Positions 34,001 through 43,627 of a stretch of DNA of 64,000 nt are shown piece after piece. Where the stretch lies: the NCBI RefSeq assembly GCF_006496635.1, contig NZ_CP022958.1, forward strand, positions 434,001 through 498,000, in the 5' to 3' direction. The position numbers were made by a program, and so were the translations under genes. The notes below the pieces were generated by a model. It was not told the origin of the DNA, did not search any database, and was given only the letters and a program-made list of their open reading frames with translations. This stretch comes from Azoarcus sp. DD4 (GTDB taxonomy: Bacteria > Pseudomonadota > Gammaproteobacteria > Burkholderiales > Rhodocyclaceae). Position 1 is the stretch's first letter. The number at the start of each line of letters is the position of its first letter.

Positions 34001-34555
34001 GGGCGCGTGGGTTGAAACCGGCAACTGCGGTGACCACGTGAAAATACCGCCGATGTCGCGCCCCTCGCGGGCGCGTGGGTTGAAACGTGCCCTTGTGGCA
34101 CGCCTTCAGAGTCCTGCCGTGGTCGCGCCCCTCGCGGGCGCGTGGGTTGAAACGCTCAGATTCCACCGCCGCGGCTTGGGGGCAGCGGTCGCGCCCCTCG
34201 CGGGCGCGTGGGTTGAAACACGTCCTGATCCTTGATGGCTTTGCGGGCAGTCTGGTCGCGCCCCTCGCGGGCGCGTGGGTTGAAACCAGGTCATGGGCTT
34301 CCACTGGCAGGGCCTCGGCTGTCGCGCCCCTCGCGGGCGCGTGGGTTGAAACCGCGAGGCCACGCTGTCGCAGATCAAGCCGCAGGTCGTCGCGCCCCTC
34401 GCGGGCGCGTGGGTTGAAACTGAGACTTCCCCCCGTGGGCGATATAGCCGCAGCCGGTCGCGCCCCTCGCGGGCGCGTGGGTTGAAACAGGTTACAAGTT
34501 CAGACGCTGCGATCACTTCGCGGGTCGCGCCCCTCGCGGGCGCGTGGGTCGGAAC
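31096..34555 (+). CRISPR. Type I-C CRISPR array, 52 repeats and 51 spacers
   Basis: I counted 52 copies of a 32 bp repeat that starts GTCGCGCCCC and ends GTGGGTTGAAAC, with spacers of 33-38 bp. Each repeat has a 7 bp stem (CGCGCCC with GGGCGCG). All copies appear identical except the last (34,524), whose end reads TCGGAAC instead of TTGAAAC. A two-spacer block is duplicated (32,609-32,741 and 32,742-32,874). The array follows cas2 and is transcribed in the same direction. Its length implies active or once active adaptation. Targets cannot be named without a search. Confidence 0.98.
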
Positions 34556-34591
34556 CGGACCGACAGCAAGGGCACAGATCAAGATGGCCGC

Positions 34592-34623
34592 GTTGCGCCC
34601 CACGCAAGTAGGCTTAGCTGAAC
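34592..34623 (+). repeat. Decayed terminal CRISPR repeat
   Basis: After the last recognisable repeat comes a 36 bp spacer-sized interval, then 32 bp that match the repeat in 12 of the first 14 positions (GTTGCGCCCCACGC) and end in AAC, with the middle lost. Spacing and length show a 53rd, eroded repeat at the oldest end of the array. Confidence 0.65.
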
Positions 34624-34677
34624 GGCCCAACTAACATTGACCCAAACGGGTTTCGAGTTTGCCGCGCGTCATTTCCT

Positions 34678-35666
<989 letters not shown>

Positions 35667-35667
<1 letters not shown>

Positions 35668-36278
35668 CAGCCGGCCGGCGGCACGGTGGCGGCGAAGCTG
35701 GGCCGGGCGAACAGCCGTTCGGCGAAGGCGCTCAGCACCGGGTGGCCGCTGCGCCAGTCGAGGTAGCCCAGGCGCAGGTCGAGATAGCCGAGCGCGACGC
35801 CCACGGTGATGTCGCCGAGCTGCAGGGTGTCGCCGTCCAGCCACTGGCGGTCGGCCAGGCGTTTTTCGAGTTCGGCCAGGCTGCGCTGGATCTTGTCGTA
35901 CTGGCGGTCGAGGTTGAGCGGGCTTTGCTGCGCCTCGGGGCGGCGGCCTTCGAGGTAGGCGGTGACGGCGGCGTCGAGGATGCCGTCGGCCAGCGCTTCG
36001 CTCTGGCGCACCCGCACCCGCTCGATGCCGCCGGCGGGCAGCATGGCCGGCCCGACGCCCAGGGTTTCGATGTAGCCGGCGATCACCGGGGAATCGAAGA
36101 AGACTTCGCCGCTGTCCAGCACCAGCGCCGGCACCTTGCCCAGCGGATTGACCTCGGGCACGCGGGTGGCGGTCTCCCAGGGCGAATCGACGACCAGTTC
36201 GAAGGGGATGTTCTTTTCCGCCAGCAGGATGCGGATCTTGCGGGCGTAGGGGCTGGTGAGCGAAGCGAGCAGTTTCAT
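35667..36278 (-). CDS. Glutathione S-transferase family protein
   Basis: A 203-residue GST. The thioredoxin-like N-terminal domain shows SLTSPYARKIRILLAEKNI, VPEVNPLGKVPALVLDSG and the glutathione-binding FFDSPVIAGYIE; the rest is the helical domain. Such proteins, related to stringent starvation and YibF types, conjugate or reduce electrophiles. It is coupled to the ATPase gene that follows it, so they were probably one operon with the permease before the island entered. Confidence 0.9.
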
Positions 36279-36345
36279 CGGATGTCCTCGGGGTTGCGTG
36301 TGGGGGCGGCCGGCGCCGCAGCCGCCGCGCGGCGGCCGGCCGTGC

Positions 36346-37017
36346 TCAGGCTGCCTGGCTGGCGGGGGCGACGTTGCGCAGCATCAGGTCGCGGATCAGG
36401 TGCAGGCGGCCGTGGAAGAAGTGGTCGGCGCCGGGGACGACGATCACCGGCAGTTCCTGCGGCCGGGCCCAGTCGAACACGTTGTCGAGCGGCACGGTGT
36501 CGTCGGACTCGCCGTGGATGATGAGCGCCGGCACGTTCTTGGCCAGCTCCGGGGTTTCGTAGTGGCGGGCGCCGTCGGCGGCGGTGCCGGCGGCCATGCC
36601 CACCAGCACGATCTGGCGCGGCGGCGCGATGCCGTCGGCCAGGCGGTTGGCGACGCGGGTCTGGACGAAGCCGCCGAAGGAGAAGCCGCCCAGCACCAGC
36701 GGCAGGCCGCCCCAGCGCGACTGCATCCAGGCGATCACCGACAGCATGTCCTCGGTTTCGCCCTGGCCGTGGTCGTGCTCGCCTTCGCTCTTGCCGACGC
36801 CGCGGAAGTTGGGCCGCACCGCGGCGTAGCCGAGGTCGCGGAAGGTGCGCGCCAGGGTGTGGGCGACCTTGTTGGTGTTGGCGCCGCCGAAGAGCGGGTG
36901 CGGGTGGCAGACGAGGGCGATGCCGCGGACCTGTTCGGGGGCGTCGATCAGCACCTCGATGGCGCCGGCGCCGCCGCGCAGCAGGGCGGATTCGGTGGCA
37001 ATGGGACGACTGCTCAT
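36346..37017 (-). CDS. Alpha/beta hydrolase (CocE/YhdP-like short type)
   Basis: A 223-residue alpha/beta hydrolase. The nucleophile is S113 in LGGFSFGGFVQ; ALVCHPHPLFGGANTNKV and VRPNFRGVGKSEGEHD are characteristic of a widespread proteobacterial family often annotated as hydrolase of the alpha/beta superfamily. The acid and His (HGESDDTVPL, PGADHFFHGRL) are present. Substrate unknown. It reads toward the GST operon and follows a [2Fe-2S] protein gene by 7 bp. Confidence 0.85.
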   Translation of the reverse strand: MSSRPIATESALLRGGAGAIEVLIDAPEQVRGIALVCHPHPLFGGANTNKVAHTLARTFRDLGYAAVRPNFRGVGKSEGEHDHGQGETEDMLSVIAWMQSRWGGLPLVLGGFSFGGFVQTRVANRLADGIAPPRQIVLVGMAAGTAADGARHYETPELAKNVPALIIHGESDDTVPLDNVFDWARPQELPVIVVPGADHFFHGRLHLIRDLMLRNVAPASQAA

Positions 37018-37024
37018 GGCTTCC

Positions 37025-37345
37025 TCAAACAGAATCGGGCAGGCGCAGGCGTTCGACGATGCGGCCGTGCGCGAGGTGCTGGTCGATGATCTCGTCGATG
37101 TCGTCCTTGTCGACGTAGGTGTACCAGACGTTGTCGGGATAGACGACCAGCACCGGGCCGTCGTCGCAGCGGCCGAGGCAGCCGGCCTTGTTGATGCGCA
37201 CGCTGCCCTTGCCCTTGAGGCCGAGCGCGGCGGTGCGCTCCTTGGCGTACACCTGCATGGCGCTGGCGCCGTGGTCGTTGCAGCAGGATTCGCCCGCCGG
37301 GCGCTGGTTGCAGCAGAAAAAGACGTGGTGTTTGAAGTAGCTCAT
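37025..37345 (-). CDS. [2Fe-2S] thioredoxin-like ferredoxin
   Basis: A 106-residue protein of the thioredoxin-like [2Fe-2S] ferredoxin family. Cluster ligands are expected among the N-terminal Cys (FFCCNQRPAGESCC) and the C-terminal pair in NKAGCLGRCDDGP. The family (Shethna-type, as in Azotobacter FeSII) carries electrons or protects enzymes; partner unknown. The ATG is preceded by GGAGA, and the next gene, a hydrolase, follows after 7 bp. Confidence 0.85.
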   Translation of the reverse strand: MSYFKHHVFFCCNQRPAGESCCNDHGASAMQVYAKERTAALGLKGKGSVRINKAGCLGRCDDGPVLVVYPDNVWYTYVDKDDIDEIIDQHLAHGRIVERLRLPDSV

Positions 37346-37368
37346 CGGGTTCTCCGTGGGTGCGCCGA

Positions 37369-38454
37369 TTATAGGCGTCGTTCGCCGGCCAGGTGCTCGC
37401 CGCGCCACAGGCCGAGCGCGGACAGGTAGGCGAGCGCGGCGAAGGGCCACAGGCTGGCGACGAGCTGGGTCAGGCCGTGGAAATTGAGGAAATTGCCCTG
37501 GTTGATCAGCCGGCGGCCGAGGTAGAGGTAGGGGTTCTCGGGCATCAGGTTGATCAGCGCGGTGGCGGCCAGCAGCGCCGAGCCGGCCAGCGCGTGCTGC
37601 AGCACCCGCGGCAGCAGCAGCGCAGTCGCCAGCACGACGCCGCCGGCGGCGAGCCCGCGCGCCGCGCCCGGCGTGAGCCAGGCGAGCGGTTCGCCCGGTA
37701 CGAAGAAGGTGGCGGTGGCGAGCGACTTGGCACCCAGGCCGAGCGCAAACAGCAGCACCACCGGCCAGGGGCTGGGCGTCTGCATCATGCAGCGTGCGAG
37801 CAGGCCGAGCGCCACCACCGAGGTGGCGATCAGCACCGTCTCGAAGCCGATGAAGCGGTCGGGGTTGAAGGGCAGCGGAGCCGGCAGGCCGAGCAGGCTG
37901 CGCACGTCGCCGCTGCCGAACAGCAGTCCGTCCGGGGTGAGCTGGGCGAGCAGCCACAGGCCGAGCAGGATCAGCCCGGCGTCGCCGGTGTGGCCGCCGA
38001 CGATGCGTTCGTTACGCCAGCGGTGCAGGCCGCCGCGGTGGTCGAACAGCGGGTGCGCCCACCACGCGCCGGCGAGCGCGCCGAGCAGCCCGCCGAGCGC
38101 ATTGGCACCGAGATCGACATTGCTCGAAACCCGTGTCGGCAGGAAGTTCTGCGCCGTCTCCAGGCCGAAGCTCAACGCCGCCGCCAACAGTGCTGCCGTC
38201 GCTACGCTGCGCCAGCGCGGCCAGGCGCGCGGCAGCGCCGCCACCAGCACGAAGCCGAGCGGGAAATAGCCCAGCACGTTGAACACCAGGTCGATGGCGA
38301 GGAAGTACTTCGGCCACGGCGCCACCATGAAGTCGAACAGTTGCAGGCCGGTGGCCTTCCAGCCGGCGAAGGGGTGCAGGCAGGCGTACACGATGAGCAC
38401 GCCGTAGGCGAGGGCGAGATTGCGCGGCAGGGAGGACGCGGGGCGCGGGGGCAT
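37369..38454 (-). CDS. VanZ-like family membrane protein
   Basis: A 361-residue membrane protein with about nine hydrophobic segments. The VanZ-like core is at the N-terminus (FLAIDLVFNVLGYFPLGFVL, SFGLETAQNFLPTRVSSNVD, GANALGGLLGAL). Similar proteins of unknown function are common in Azoarcus-like bacteria; despite the name they rarely relate to teicoplanin resistance. The start at 38,454 puts the first membrane segment near the N-terminus. Confidence 0.8.
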   Translation of the reverse strand: MPPRPASSLPRNLALAYGVLIVYACLHPFAGWKATGLQLFDFMVAPWPKYFLAIDLVFNVLGYFPLGFVLVAALPRAWPRWRSVATAALLAAALSFGLETAQNFLPTRVSSNVDLGANALGGLLGALAGAWWAHPLFDHRGGLHRWRNERIVGGHTGDAGLILLGLWLLAQLTPDGLLFGSGDVRSLLGLPAPLPFNPDRFIGFETVLIATSVVALGLLARCMMQTPSPWPVVLLFALGLGAKSLATATFFVPGEPLAWLTPGAARGLAAGGVVLATALLLPRVLQHALAGSALLAATALINLMPENPYLYLGRRLINQGNFLNFHGLTQLVASLWPFAALAYLSALGLWRGEHLAGERRL

Positions 38455-38545
38455 CGGCGACAGCGGCAGGGCGGATGCCCGAGTGTAGCGGAGCCCGCCG
38501 TTTCGTGCCGCGCCGCTGCCGGCCCATACCGGCAGCATGGCGGAC

Positions 38546-38712
38546 CGCTCAGAACGTGTGAATAAATCTACTGCGCGGGTCGATTGCTGCGTTGCTCACT
38601 CGCTCACTCCTCGCCTATCTATCTGATATGTCTCGTCGTTCGTTCGCTCATTTGCCAACTGAGGCCTTGCACTCAACCCTGCTCGCTACGATTTCTTCAC
38701 ACGTTCTCAGCG
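38546..38712. mobile_element. MITE-like 167 bp element with 17 bp terminal inverted repeats
   Basis: The element begins CGCTCAGAACGTGTGAA and ends TTCACACGTTCTCAGCG, a 17 bp inverted pair with one mismatch. The inside is free of genes and lower in GC, with short CTCGCTCACTCCTCGCC-like tracts. It lies between the AraC gene end and the VanZ-like gene start. The right inverted repeat contains the stop codon of the AraC gene, so the element has defined that gene's C-terminus. No transposase is near. Confidence 0.6.
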
Positions 38713-39690
38713 CGGACAGGCGCTGCGCCGGCGCAGGGTGTCGGAAGGGCTTTCGCCGTAGTGCTGACGGTAGGTCTGCGAGAAGCGGCCAAGGTGGGCG
38801 AAACCGCAATCGAGCGCGATGTCGGCGATGCGGGCGTCGTCGCCGGCCTGCAGCAGGCGGCGGTGGGCGTGCTCCAGCCGGTACTGGCGCACCAGCTGCA
38901 TCGGGCTGGCGGCGCGGAAGCGCTGGAAGCCGTCGAGCAGGGTGCGCACCGGCACATCCACCGCGGCGGCGATGTCGCCCAGCCGGATCGGCTCGCAGGC
39001 GTGGGTTTCGATCCAGGCTTCGGCGCGGCGCACCACCGCCGGGGCGATGCCGGCGGCGGGCGCTGCTTCGGCCGGGCGGTGCGGCTGGCCGGACAGCAGC
39101 AGGGTGAGCAGCAGGCGTTCCAGCTCCACCGCCACGCGCTCGTCGCGCTGTGCCAGCGCCATCAGCTCCGGTTGCGAGGCAAGCAGGCGGAACTGCGCCA
39201 GCCAGGGCGCCAGCGCCGGACTGGCGAGGTTCAGCCCGGCGTCGAAGCGCATCAGGTCCACGCCGGTGTGGGCGGCGAAGGCGCTGCGGTCGACGCGCAT
39301 GAAGAACTGCTCGCAGTCCGGCGAGAAGCGGCCGGCGAACTCCGCCCCGGGAATGCACACCGCGCCGCGGTCGCGCCCGATGGTGGTGCGCTCGCCCATG
39401 CTGCGCACCTCGGCGTGGCCGCGCAGGCTGCAGACGAAGAGGTAGTAATCGTCCATCTCGTCGACCACCACGTCCATCTCGTCGCCGAAGTCGAGTGCGC
39501 CGATCACGGTGCCGCCGAAACGCACGAAATCCATGTGCGAACGGATGCGGCGCGCGCTGCGCGTGGGTTCCAGTCGATGCGGCTGCAGCACTTCGGCGAT
39601 GCGCTCGCGGGTGTCGTCGACGTCGTAGGACTCGAAATAGCGGTGCTGGCGGAGCGCGATCGGCTCCGGGCCATGGGCGATTGTTGCCAT
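38707..39690 (-). CDS. AraC family transcriptional regulator of the Rieske oxygenase cluster
   Basis: A 327-residue regulator with an N-terminal AraC-binding-like domain (about 1-200) and the C-terminal double helix-turn-helix (RLGDIAAAVDVPVRTLLDGF, RIADIALDCGFAHLGRFSQT, YRQHYGESPSDTLRR). This layout is that of AndR/XylS-type activators of aromatic dioxygenase operons. It is divergent from the oxygenase large subunit at 39,938, so it is probably the activator of that operon and responds to its substrate. The final codons and stop come from an inserted MITE-like element, which may have changed the tail slightly. Confidence 0.9.
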   Translation of the reverse strand: MATIAHGPEPIALRQHRYFESYDVDDTRERIAEVLQPHRLEPTRSARRIRSHMDFVRFGGTVIGALDFGDEMDVVVDEMDDYYLFVCSLRGHAEVRSMGERTTIGRDRGAVCIPGAEFAGRFSPDCEQFFMRVDRSAFAAHTGVDLMRFDAGLNLASPALAPWLAQFRLLASQPELMALAQRDERVAVELERLLLTLLLSGQPHRPAEAAPAAGIAPAVVRRAEAWIETHACEPIRLGDIAAAVDVPVRTLLDGFQRFRAASPMQLVRQYRLEHAHRRLLQAGDDARIADIALDCGFAHLGRFSQTYRQHYGESPSDTLRRRSACPR

Positions 39691-39937
39691 TGGGGCGCTC
39701 CTGACTTTGTGTGCTGCGGGCGTCGGGTAGCCTGGATTTAGCAATGATCGTGCCGCATTGCAGCAGAAGGCGGATGCGGGTTTTGAGGCGGATCAAGCGG
39801 GCGGCAGAAAGCTGCGGGAAGTGGACATCGCGGTGCTCCGCCTGCGGTGAACGGATAGAGGCGGGGGCAGCGGGCTGCGCAGAATGGCATCACGGATATC
39901 GCAGTGCAGCAAACCGAATGCATCGATGGAGAAGCCG

Positions 39938-41203
39938 ATGAATGCCCCCCTCGCCGCGGCCCCCGCCGCGCCTACCGACAAGCTGGTGTATTTCCCGCGA
40001 GAAGACGGTTCGCGGGTGCCCTACGCGGTGTTCAGCTCGCAGGAAATCTACGACCTGGAGCAGGAACGCATCTACCGCGGCCCGACCTGGAACTTCCTCG
40101 GCCTGGAATGCGAAATCCCCAAGCCGGGCGACTACAAGAGCACCTTCGTGGGCGACACGCCGGTGGTCGTCACCCGCACCGAAGATGGCGAACTCGCCGC
40201 CTGGGTTAACCGCTGTTCGCACCGCGGCGCGATGGTCTGCCGCAATGCCCGCGGCAACGCCAGCTCGCATTCCTGCGTGTATCACCAGTGGAGTTTCGAT
40301 GCGCGCGGCAACCTGCTCGGCGTGCCCTTCCGCCGCGGCCAGAAGCACATGAGCGGAATGCCCAAGGACTTCGACCCGAAGTGCCACAGCCTGCGCCAGC
40401 TCAAGGTGGAGAGCTACCGCGGCCTGCTGTTCGCCACCTTCAGCGACGCAGCGCCGGCGCTGCCGGATTACCTCGGCGCCGAGATGCGGCCGTGGATCGA
40501 CCGCATCTTCCACAAGCCGATCGAATTCCTCGGCTGTACCCGGCAGTACTCGCAGTCGAACTGGAAGCTCTACTTCGAGAACGTGAAGGACCCGTACCAC
40601 GCGTCCATGCTTCACCTCTTCCACACCACCTTCAACATCTTCCGGGTGGGGATGGCGGCGCGCTCGATTCCGGATGCGACCCACGGCCTGCACAGCATCA
40701 TCACCGTGACCAAGAACGAGGAAGAGACGGCGGATGCCTACAAGCAGCAGAACATCCGCTCGATGGACGAAGGCTTCCGCCTGGAAGACGAGTCGGTGCT
40801 CGGTCACGTCAAGGAATACGACGAACTGACCACCAACCACATCCAGCCGATCTTCCCGCAGCTGGTGATCCAGCAGATCCACAACACCCTGGTGGCGCGC
40901 CAGCTGCTGCCCAAGGGGCCGGGCAACTTCGAGCTGATCTTCCACTTCTTCGGCTACACCGACGACACCCCGGAATTGCGCGAGCTGCGCCTGAAGCAGG
41001 CCAATCTCGTCGGCCCCGCCGGCTACATCTCGATGGAAGACACCGAGGCGACCGAGCTGGTGCAGAAGGGCACCAGACGCGACCCCGACGCCTGCTCGGT
41101 GATCGAGATGGCGCGCGACAACCCCGGCCAGCAGGACACCGTGATCACCGAAAGCCTGATCCGCCGCTTCTGGGCCGGCTACCAGCAACTGATGGGACTG
41201 TGA
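39938..41203 (+). CDS. Rieske ring-hydroxylating oxygenase, large subunit
   Basis: A 421-residue alpha subunit. The Rieske cluster ligands are C93, H95, C113 and H116 (NRCSHRGAMVC, SCVYHQW). The mononuclear iron site is DPYHASMLH with bridging D218 and ligands H221 and H226. Overall it resembles the group of anthranilate 1,2-dioxygenase AndAc, salicylate 5-hydroxylase NagG and ortho-halobenzoate dioxygenase, which act on ortho-substituted benzoates. GGAG in front decides the ATG at 39,938. Small subunit and ferredoxin genes follow; the reductase is 5 kb downstream, behind a transporter. The exact substrate cannot be fixed from sequence. Confidence 0.9.
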   Translation: MNAPLAAAPAAPTDKLVYFPREDGSRVPYAVFSSQEIYDLEQERIYRGPTWNFLGLECEIPKPGDYKSTFVGDTPVVVTRTEDGELAAWVNRCSHRGAMVCRNARGNASSHSCVYHQWSFDARGNLLGVPFRRGQKHMSGMPKDFDPKCHSLRQLKVESYRGLLFATFSDAAPALPDYLGAEMRPWIDRIFHKPIEFLGCTRQYSQSNWKLYFENVKDPYHASMLHLFHTTFNIFRVGMAARSIPDATHGLHSIITVTKNEEETADAYKQQNIRSMDEGFRLEDESVLGHVKEYDELTTNHIQPIFPQLVIQQIHNTLVARQLLPKGPGNFELIFHFFGYTDDTPELRELRLKQANLVGPAGYISMEDTEATELVQKGTRRDPDACSVIEMARDNPGQQDTVITESLIRRFWAGYQQLMGL

Positions 41204-41208
41204 CCACC

Positions 41209-41691
41209 ATGAACACGATGGAACGCATGGCGCTGTGGTTCGAACTCCACAGCCTGCAGGAACGCTACGTCAGCGTGCTCGACAACGACCGGCTGGAGGA
41301 ATGGCCGGGGCTTTTCACCGAGGATTGCGAGTACGCCATCATCCCCCGCGAGAACGCCGACATGGGCCTGCCGGTGGGGATCATGTGGTGCAACAACCAG
41401 CGCATGCTGCGCGACCGCGTGGTGTCGCTGCGCAACGCCAACATCTTCGAAGCCCACAGCTATCGCCACATGACCTCCGGCCTGGAGATCAGCCCGGTCG
41501 ATGCCGACACCGTGGAGCTGAAGGCCAACTACGTGGTGGTGCAGACCCGCGCCAACGGCGAATCGCAGGTCTACCAGGCCGGCCGCTACGAGGACCGCGT
41601 GGTGCGCACGGCGGAAGGCTGGCGCTACCAGAAGAAGCGTGTGATCTACGACACCTCGCGCGTGCAGACCCTGCTCGCGACGCCGATCTGA
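41209..41691 (+). CDS. Rieske oxygenase, small subunit
   Basis: A 160-residue beta subunit with the cone-shaped SnoaL-like fold typical of aromatic dioxygenases (YVSVLDNDRLEEWPGLFTED, SYRHMTSGLEISPV, GRYEDRVVRTAEGWRYQKK). It gives structure to the alpha3beta3 enzyme and has no metal site. It starts 5 bp behind the large subunit, in the same operon. Confidence 0.92.
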   Translation: MNTMERMALWFELHSLQERYVSVLDNDRLEEWPGLFTEDCEYAIIPRENADMGLPVGIMWCNNQRMLRDRVVSLRNANIFEAHSYRHMTSGLEISPVDADTVELKANYVVVQTRANGESQVYQAGRYEDRVVRTAEGWRYQKKRVIYDTSRVQTLLATPI

Positions 41692-41701
41692 GGAGCCCGC
41701 C

Positions 41702-42025
41702 ATGAGCGACACCAGCGTCATCGAATGGCACGACGTCGGCGTGCCCGAGGATTTCCCCGACAACGGTTCCTGGCCGGTGGTGGCCGGCGGCGTCGAGGTG
41801 GCGGTGTTCCGCCTCGGCGACGAACTCTTCGGCCTGCGCGACCTGTGCTCGCACGGCGCGGCCAAGCTGTCCGACGGCTACGTGGAGAACGACTGCGTCG
41901 AATGCCCGCTGCATCAGGGGCTGTTCGACATCCGCACCGGCCAGCACCAGTGCGCGCCGCTGACCGAACCGGTGAAGGCGTTTCCGGTACGGGTGGTGGC
42001 GGGGCGGGTGCAGGTGGCGGTGTAG
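41702..42025 (+). CDS. Rieske-type ferredoxin of the oxygenase
   Basis: A 107-residue soluble Rieske ferredoxin. Cluster ligands are C49, H51 (LCSHGAAKL) and C68, H71 (CPLHQGLFD). It carries electrons from the reductase to the oxygenase. It follows the small subunit by 10 bp. A separate ferredoxin together with a reductase bearing its own plant-type cluster (47,291) is the naphthalene/salicylate (NagAaAb) layout rather than the two-component benzoate type. Confidence 0.93.
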   Translation: MSDTSVIEWHDVGVPEDFPDNGSWPVVAGGVEVAVFRLGDELFGLRDLCSHGAAKLSDGYVENDCVECPLHQGLFDIRTGQHQCAPLTEPVKAFPVRVVAGRVQVAV

Positions 42026-42056
42026 CTGCAGTTAGCTCCCTCCCAGCCAGGAGTCT

Positions 42057-42135
42057 CGGCTTCGCCTCACCGCTCCGCCGGCGGCAGGCAGTGCCTGCCG
42101 AAACCCCGGCTACGCCCCCCTTGAAGGGGGAGGGA
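42057..42135. repeat. Intergenic repeat element, partial copy (1 of 3)
   Basis: Contains the perfect hairpin CGGCAGGCA-G-TGCCTGCCG (42,082-42,100), the shared word GAAACCCCGGC and a CCCCCCTTGAAGGGGGAGGG palindrome. It corresponds to the right half of the copy at 43,384-43,553. It fills the 180 bp gap between the ferredoxin and the binding-protein gene. Confidence 0.6.
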
Positions 42136-42205
42136 CAAAAGCGTTCTGAATCCCCGGGCCACCCACCCAACTGTTGAAAAGACCCCCGATCCCAGGAGCC
42201 CCACC

Positions 42206-43369
42206 ATGTTCCAGCCGAAACACGCAGCTCTCACCCTCGCCCTCTGCACCGCCTTCGCCGCCCATGCCGCCGACCCGATCAAGGTTGGCATTGCGCTCGA
42301 CATCTCCGGCCCCTTCGCAGCTGCCGGCGCCGAGGCCAAGGACGGCTTCGAGCTCGCCATCGAGAAGCTCGGCGGCAAGCTTGGCGGCCAGCCCGCCGAG
42401 TTCATCAAGACCGACTTCGCCGGCAACCCGGAGCAGGCCACCCAGTTGGTGACGCGCTATCTGCAGCGCGACAAGATCGACTTCTTCACCGGCCCGATCG
42501 CGTCCAACTCGGCGCTCGCCGTCGGCCCGGCGCTGTTCGCCGCCAAGGTGCCCTTCATCTCCAGCAACCCCGGCCCCAGCCAGTACGCCGGCAAGCAGTG
42601 CAACCCCTACTTCTTCGGCCAGTACCAGAACGACACCTACGACGAGGCCGCCGGCAAGCTCGCCAACGAGAAGGGCTACAAGAACATGGTGATCATTGCC
42701 CCCAACTACCCGGCGGGCAAGGACCACCTCAACGGCTTCAAGCGCCTCTACAAGGGCAGCCTGAAGGACGAGATCTACACCAAGGTCGGCCAGATCGACT
42801 ACGCCGCCGAAATCGCCCAGATCCGCGCCGCCAAGCCCGACGCGGTGTTCTTCTTCCTGCCGGGCGCGATGGGCATCAATTTCATCAAGCAGTACATCGG
42901 CGGCGGGTTGAAGGACATTCCGCTGGTGGCGCCCGGCTTCTCCGCCGACCAGGACGTGATCCAGGCGGTGGGCGAGCCGATGCTCGGCCTTTACAACACG
43001 GCGCACTGGACGCACGACCTGCCGCTGCCGGCCAACACCGAGTTCGTCTCCGCCTTCCGCAAGAAGTACGACGGCCGCTACCCGACGGTGTACGCCGCCA
43101 TGGCCTACGACGCGATCCTGGCGATGGACGCGGCGGTGCGCGACACCGGCGGCAAGGTGGAAGACCGTGCCGCGGTGGTGAAGGCGCTCGCCAAGCCGAG
43201 CTTCAAGTCGGTGCGCGGCGAGTTCAGCTACGGGCCGAACCACTATCCGGTGCAGAACTACTACCTGCGCGTGGTGGAGAAGGACGCCGCCGGCAAGCTG
43301 ACCAACAAGCTGGTGGGCACGGTGATGGAGAAGCACCAGGACGCTTACGTGGGGGAATGCGCGCAGTAA
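42206..43369 (+). CDS. ABC transporter substrate-binding protein, branched-chain/aromatic acid type
   Basis: A 387-residue exported protein with signal peptide (ALTLALCTAFAAHA) and the Peripla_BP_6 fold (KVGIALDISGPFAAAGAEAK, FFTGPIASNSALAVGPAL, YPTVYAAMAYDAILAMD). It begins a complete HAAT-type uptake system (binding protein, two permeases, two ATPases). Because the system lies between the oxygenase and its reductase, I infer that it imports the aromatic acid the oxygenase attacks. Confidence 0.92.
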   Translation: MFQPKHAALTLALCTAFAAHAADPIKVGIALDISGPFAAAGAEAKDGFELAIEKLGGKLGGQPAEFIKTDFAGNPEQATQLVTRYLQRDKIDFFTGPIASNSALAVGPALFAAKVPFISSNPGPSQYAGKQCNPYFFGQYQNDTYDEAAGKLANEKGYKNMVIIAPNYPAGKDHLNGFKRLYKGSLKDEIYTKVGQIDYAAEIAQIRAAKPDAVFFFLPGAMGINFIKQYIGGGLKDIPLVAPGFSADQDVIQAVGEPMLGLYNTAHWTHDLPLPANTEFVSAFRKKYDGRYPTVYAAMAYDAILAMDAAVRDTGGKVEDRAAVVKALAKPSFKSVRGEFSYGPNHYPVQNYYLRVVEKDAAGKLTNKLVGTVMEKHQDAYVGECAQ

Positions 43370-43383
43370 GAGAGGGTTTTTAT

Positions 43384-43553
43384 TCCTCCCCCTTCAAGGG
43401 GGAGGTTGGGAGGGGGATGGGTTTAGCTCCGCGCCGCGACTACCCCATCCCCACCCCAGCCCGGTAGCCGGTGCCAGCGGGCACCGTCGTTCGGCCGGCG
43501 GCGAGCAGTGCTCGCCGAAACCCCGGCCTTACCCCCTTGAAGGGGAGGGGGCG
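43384..43553. repeat. Intergenic repeat element, longest copy (2 of 3)
   Basis: The element starts TCCTCCCCCTTCAAGGGGGA and ends CCCCCTTGAAGGGGAGGG. Inside are GGTGCC-AGCG-GGCACC and the perfect hairpin CGGCGAGCA-G-TGCTCGCCG (43,499-43,517). The latter matches the hairpin of the copy at 42,082 with paired base changes in both arms, so the stem is conserved rather than the sequence. It fills the gap between binding protein and permease genes. Confidence 0.6.
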
Positions 43554-43627
43554 ACAACCGACTCTCGCTGCAACCCATCGTCACTCCCTTGAAGCGAACC
43601 CAAGCCCCATCACCCCCGGAGTCCCCG

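Noticed and set aside
31213..34630. Many repetitive protein frames across 31-34.6 kb, with repeated words such as FQPTRPRGAR or SRPSRARGLK.
   Set aside because: They are translations of the CRISPR repeats in different frames, not genes.
37369..38454. A role of the VanZ-like gene in glycopeptide resistance.
   Set aside because: No van genes are near, the host is Gram-negative, and VanZ-like domains are widespread without that role.
39880..39905. A sigma-54-like TGGCA...GCA pattern before the Rieske oxygenase gene.
   Set aside because: The distance between the GG and GC elements is 13 bases rather than 10, so it does not fit the -24/-12 consensus.
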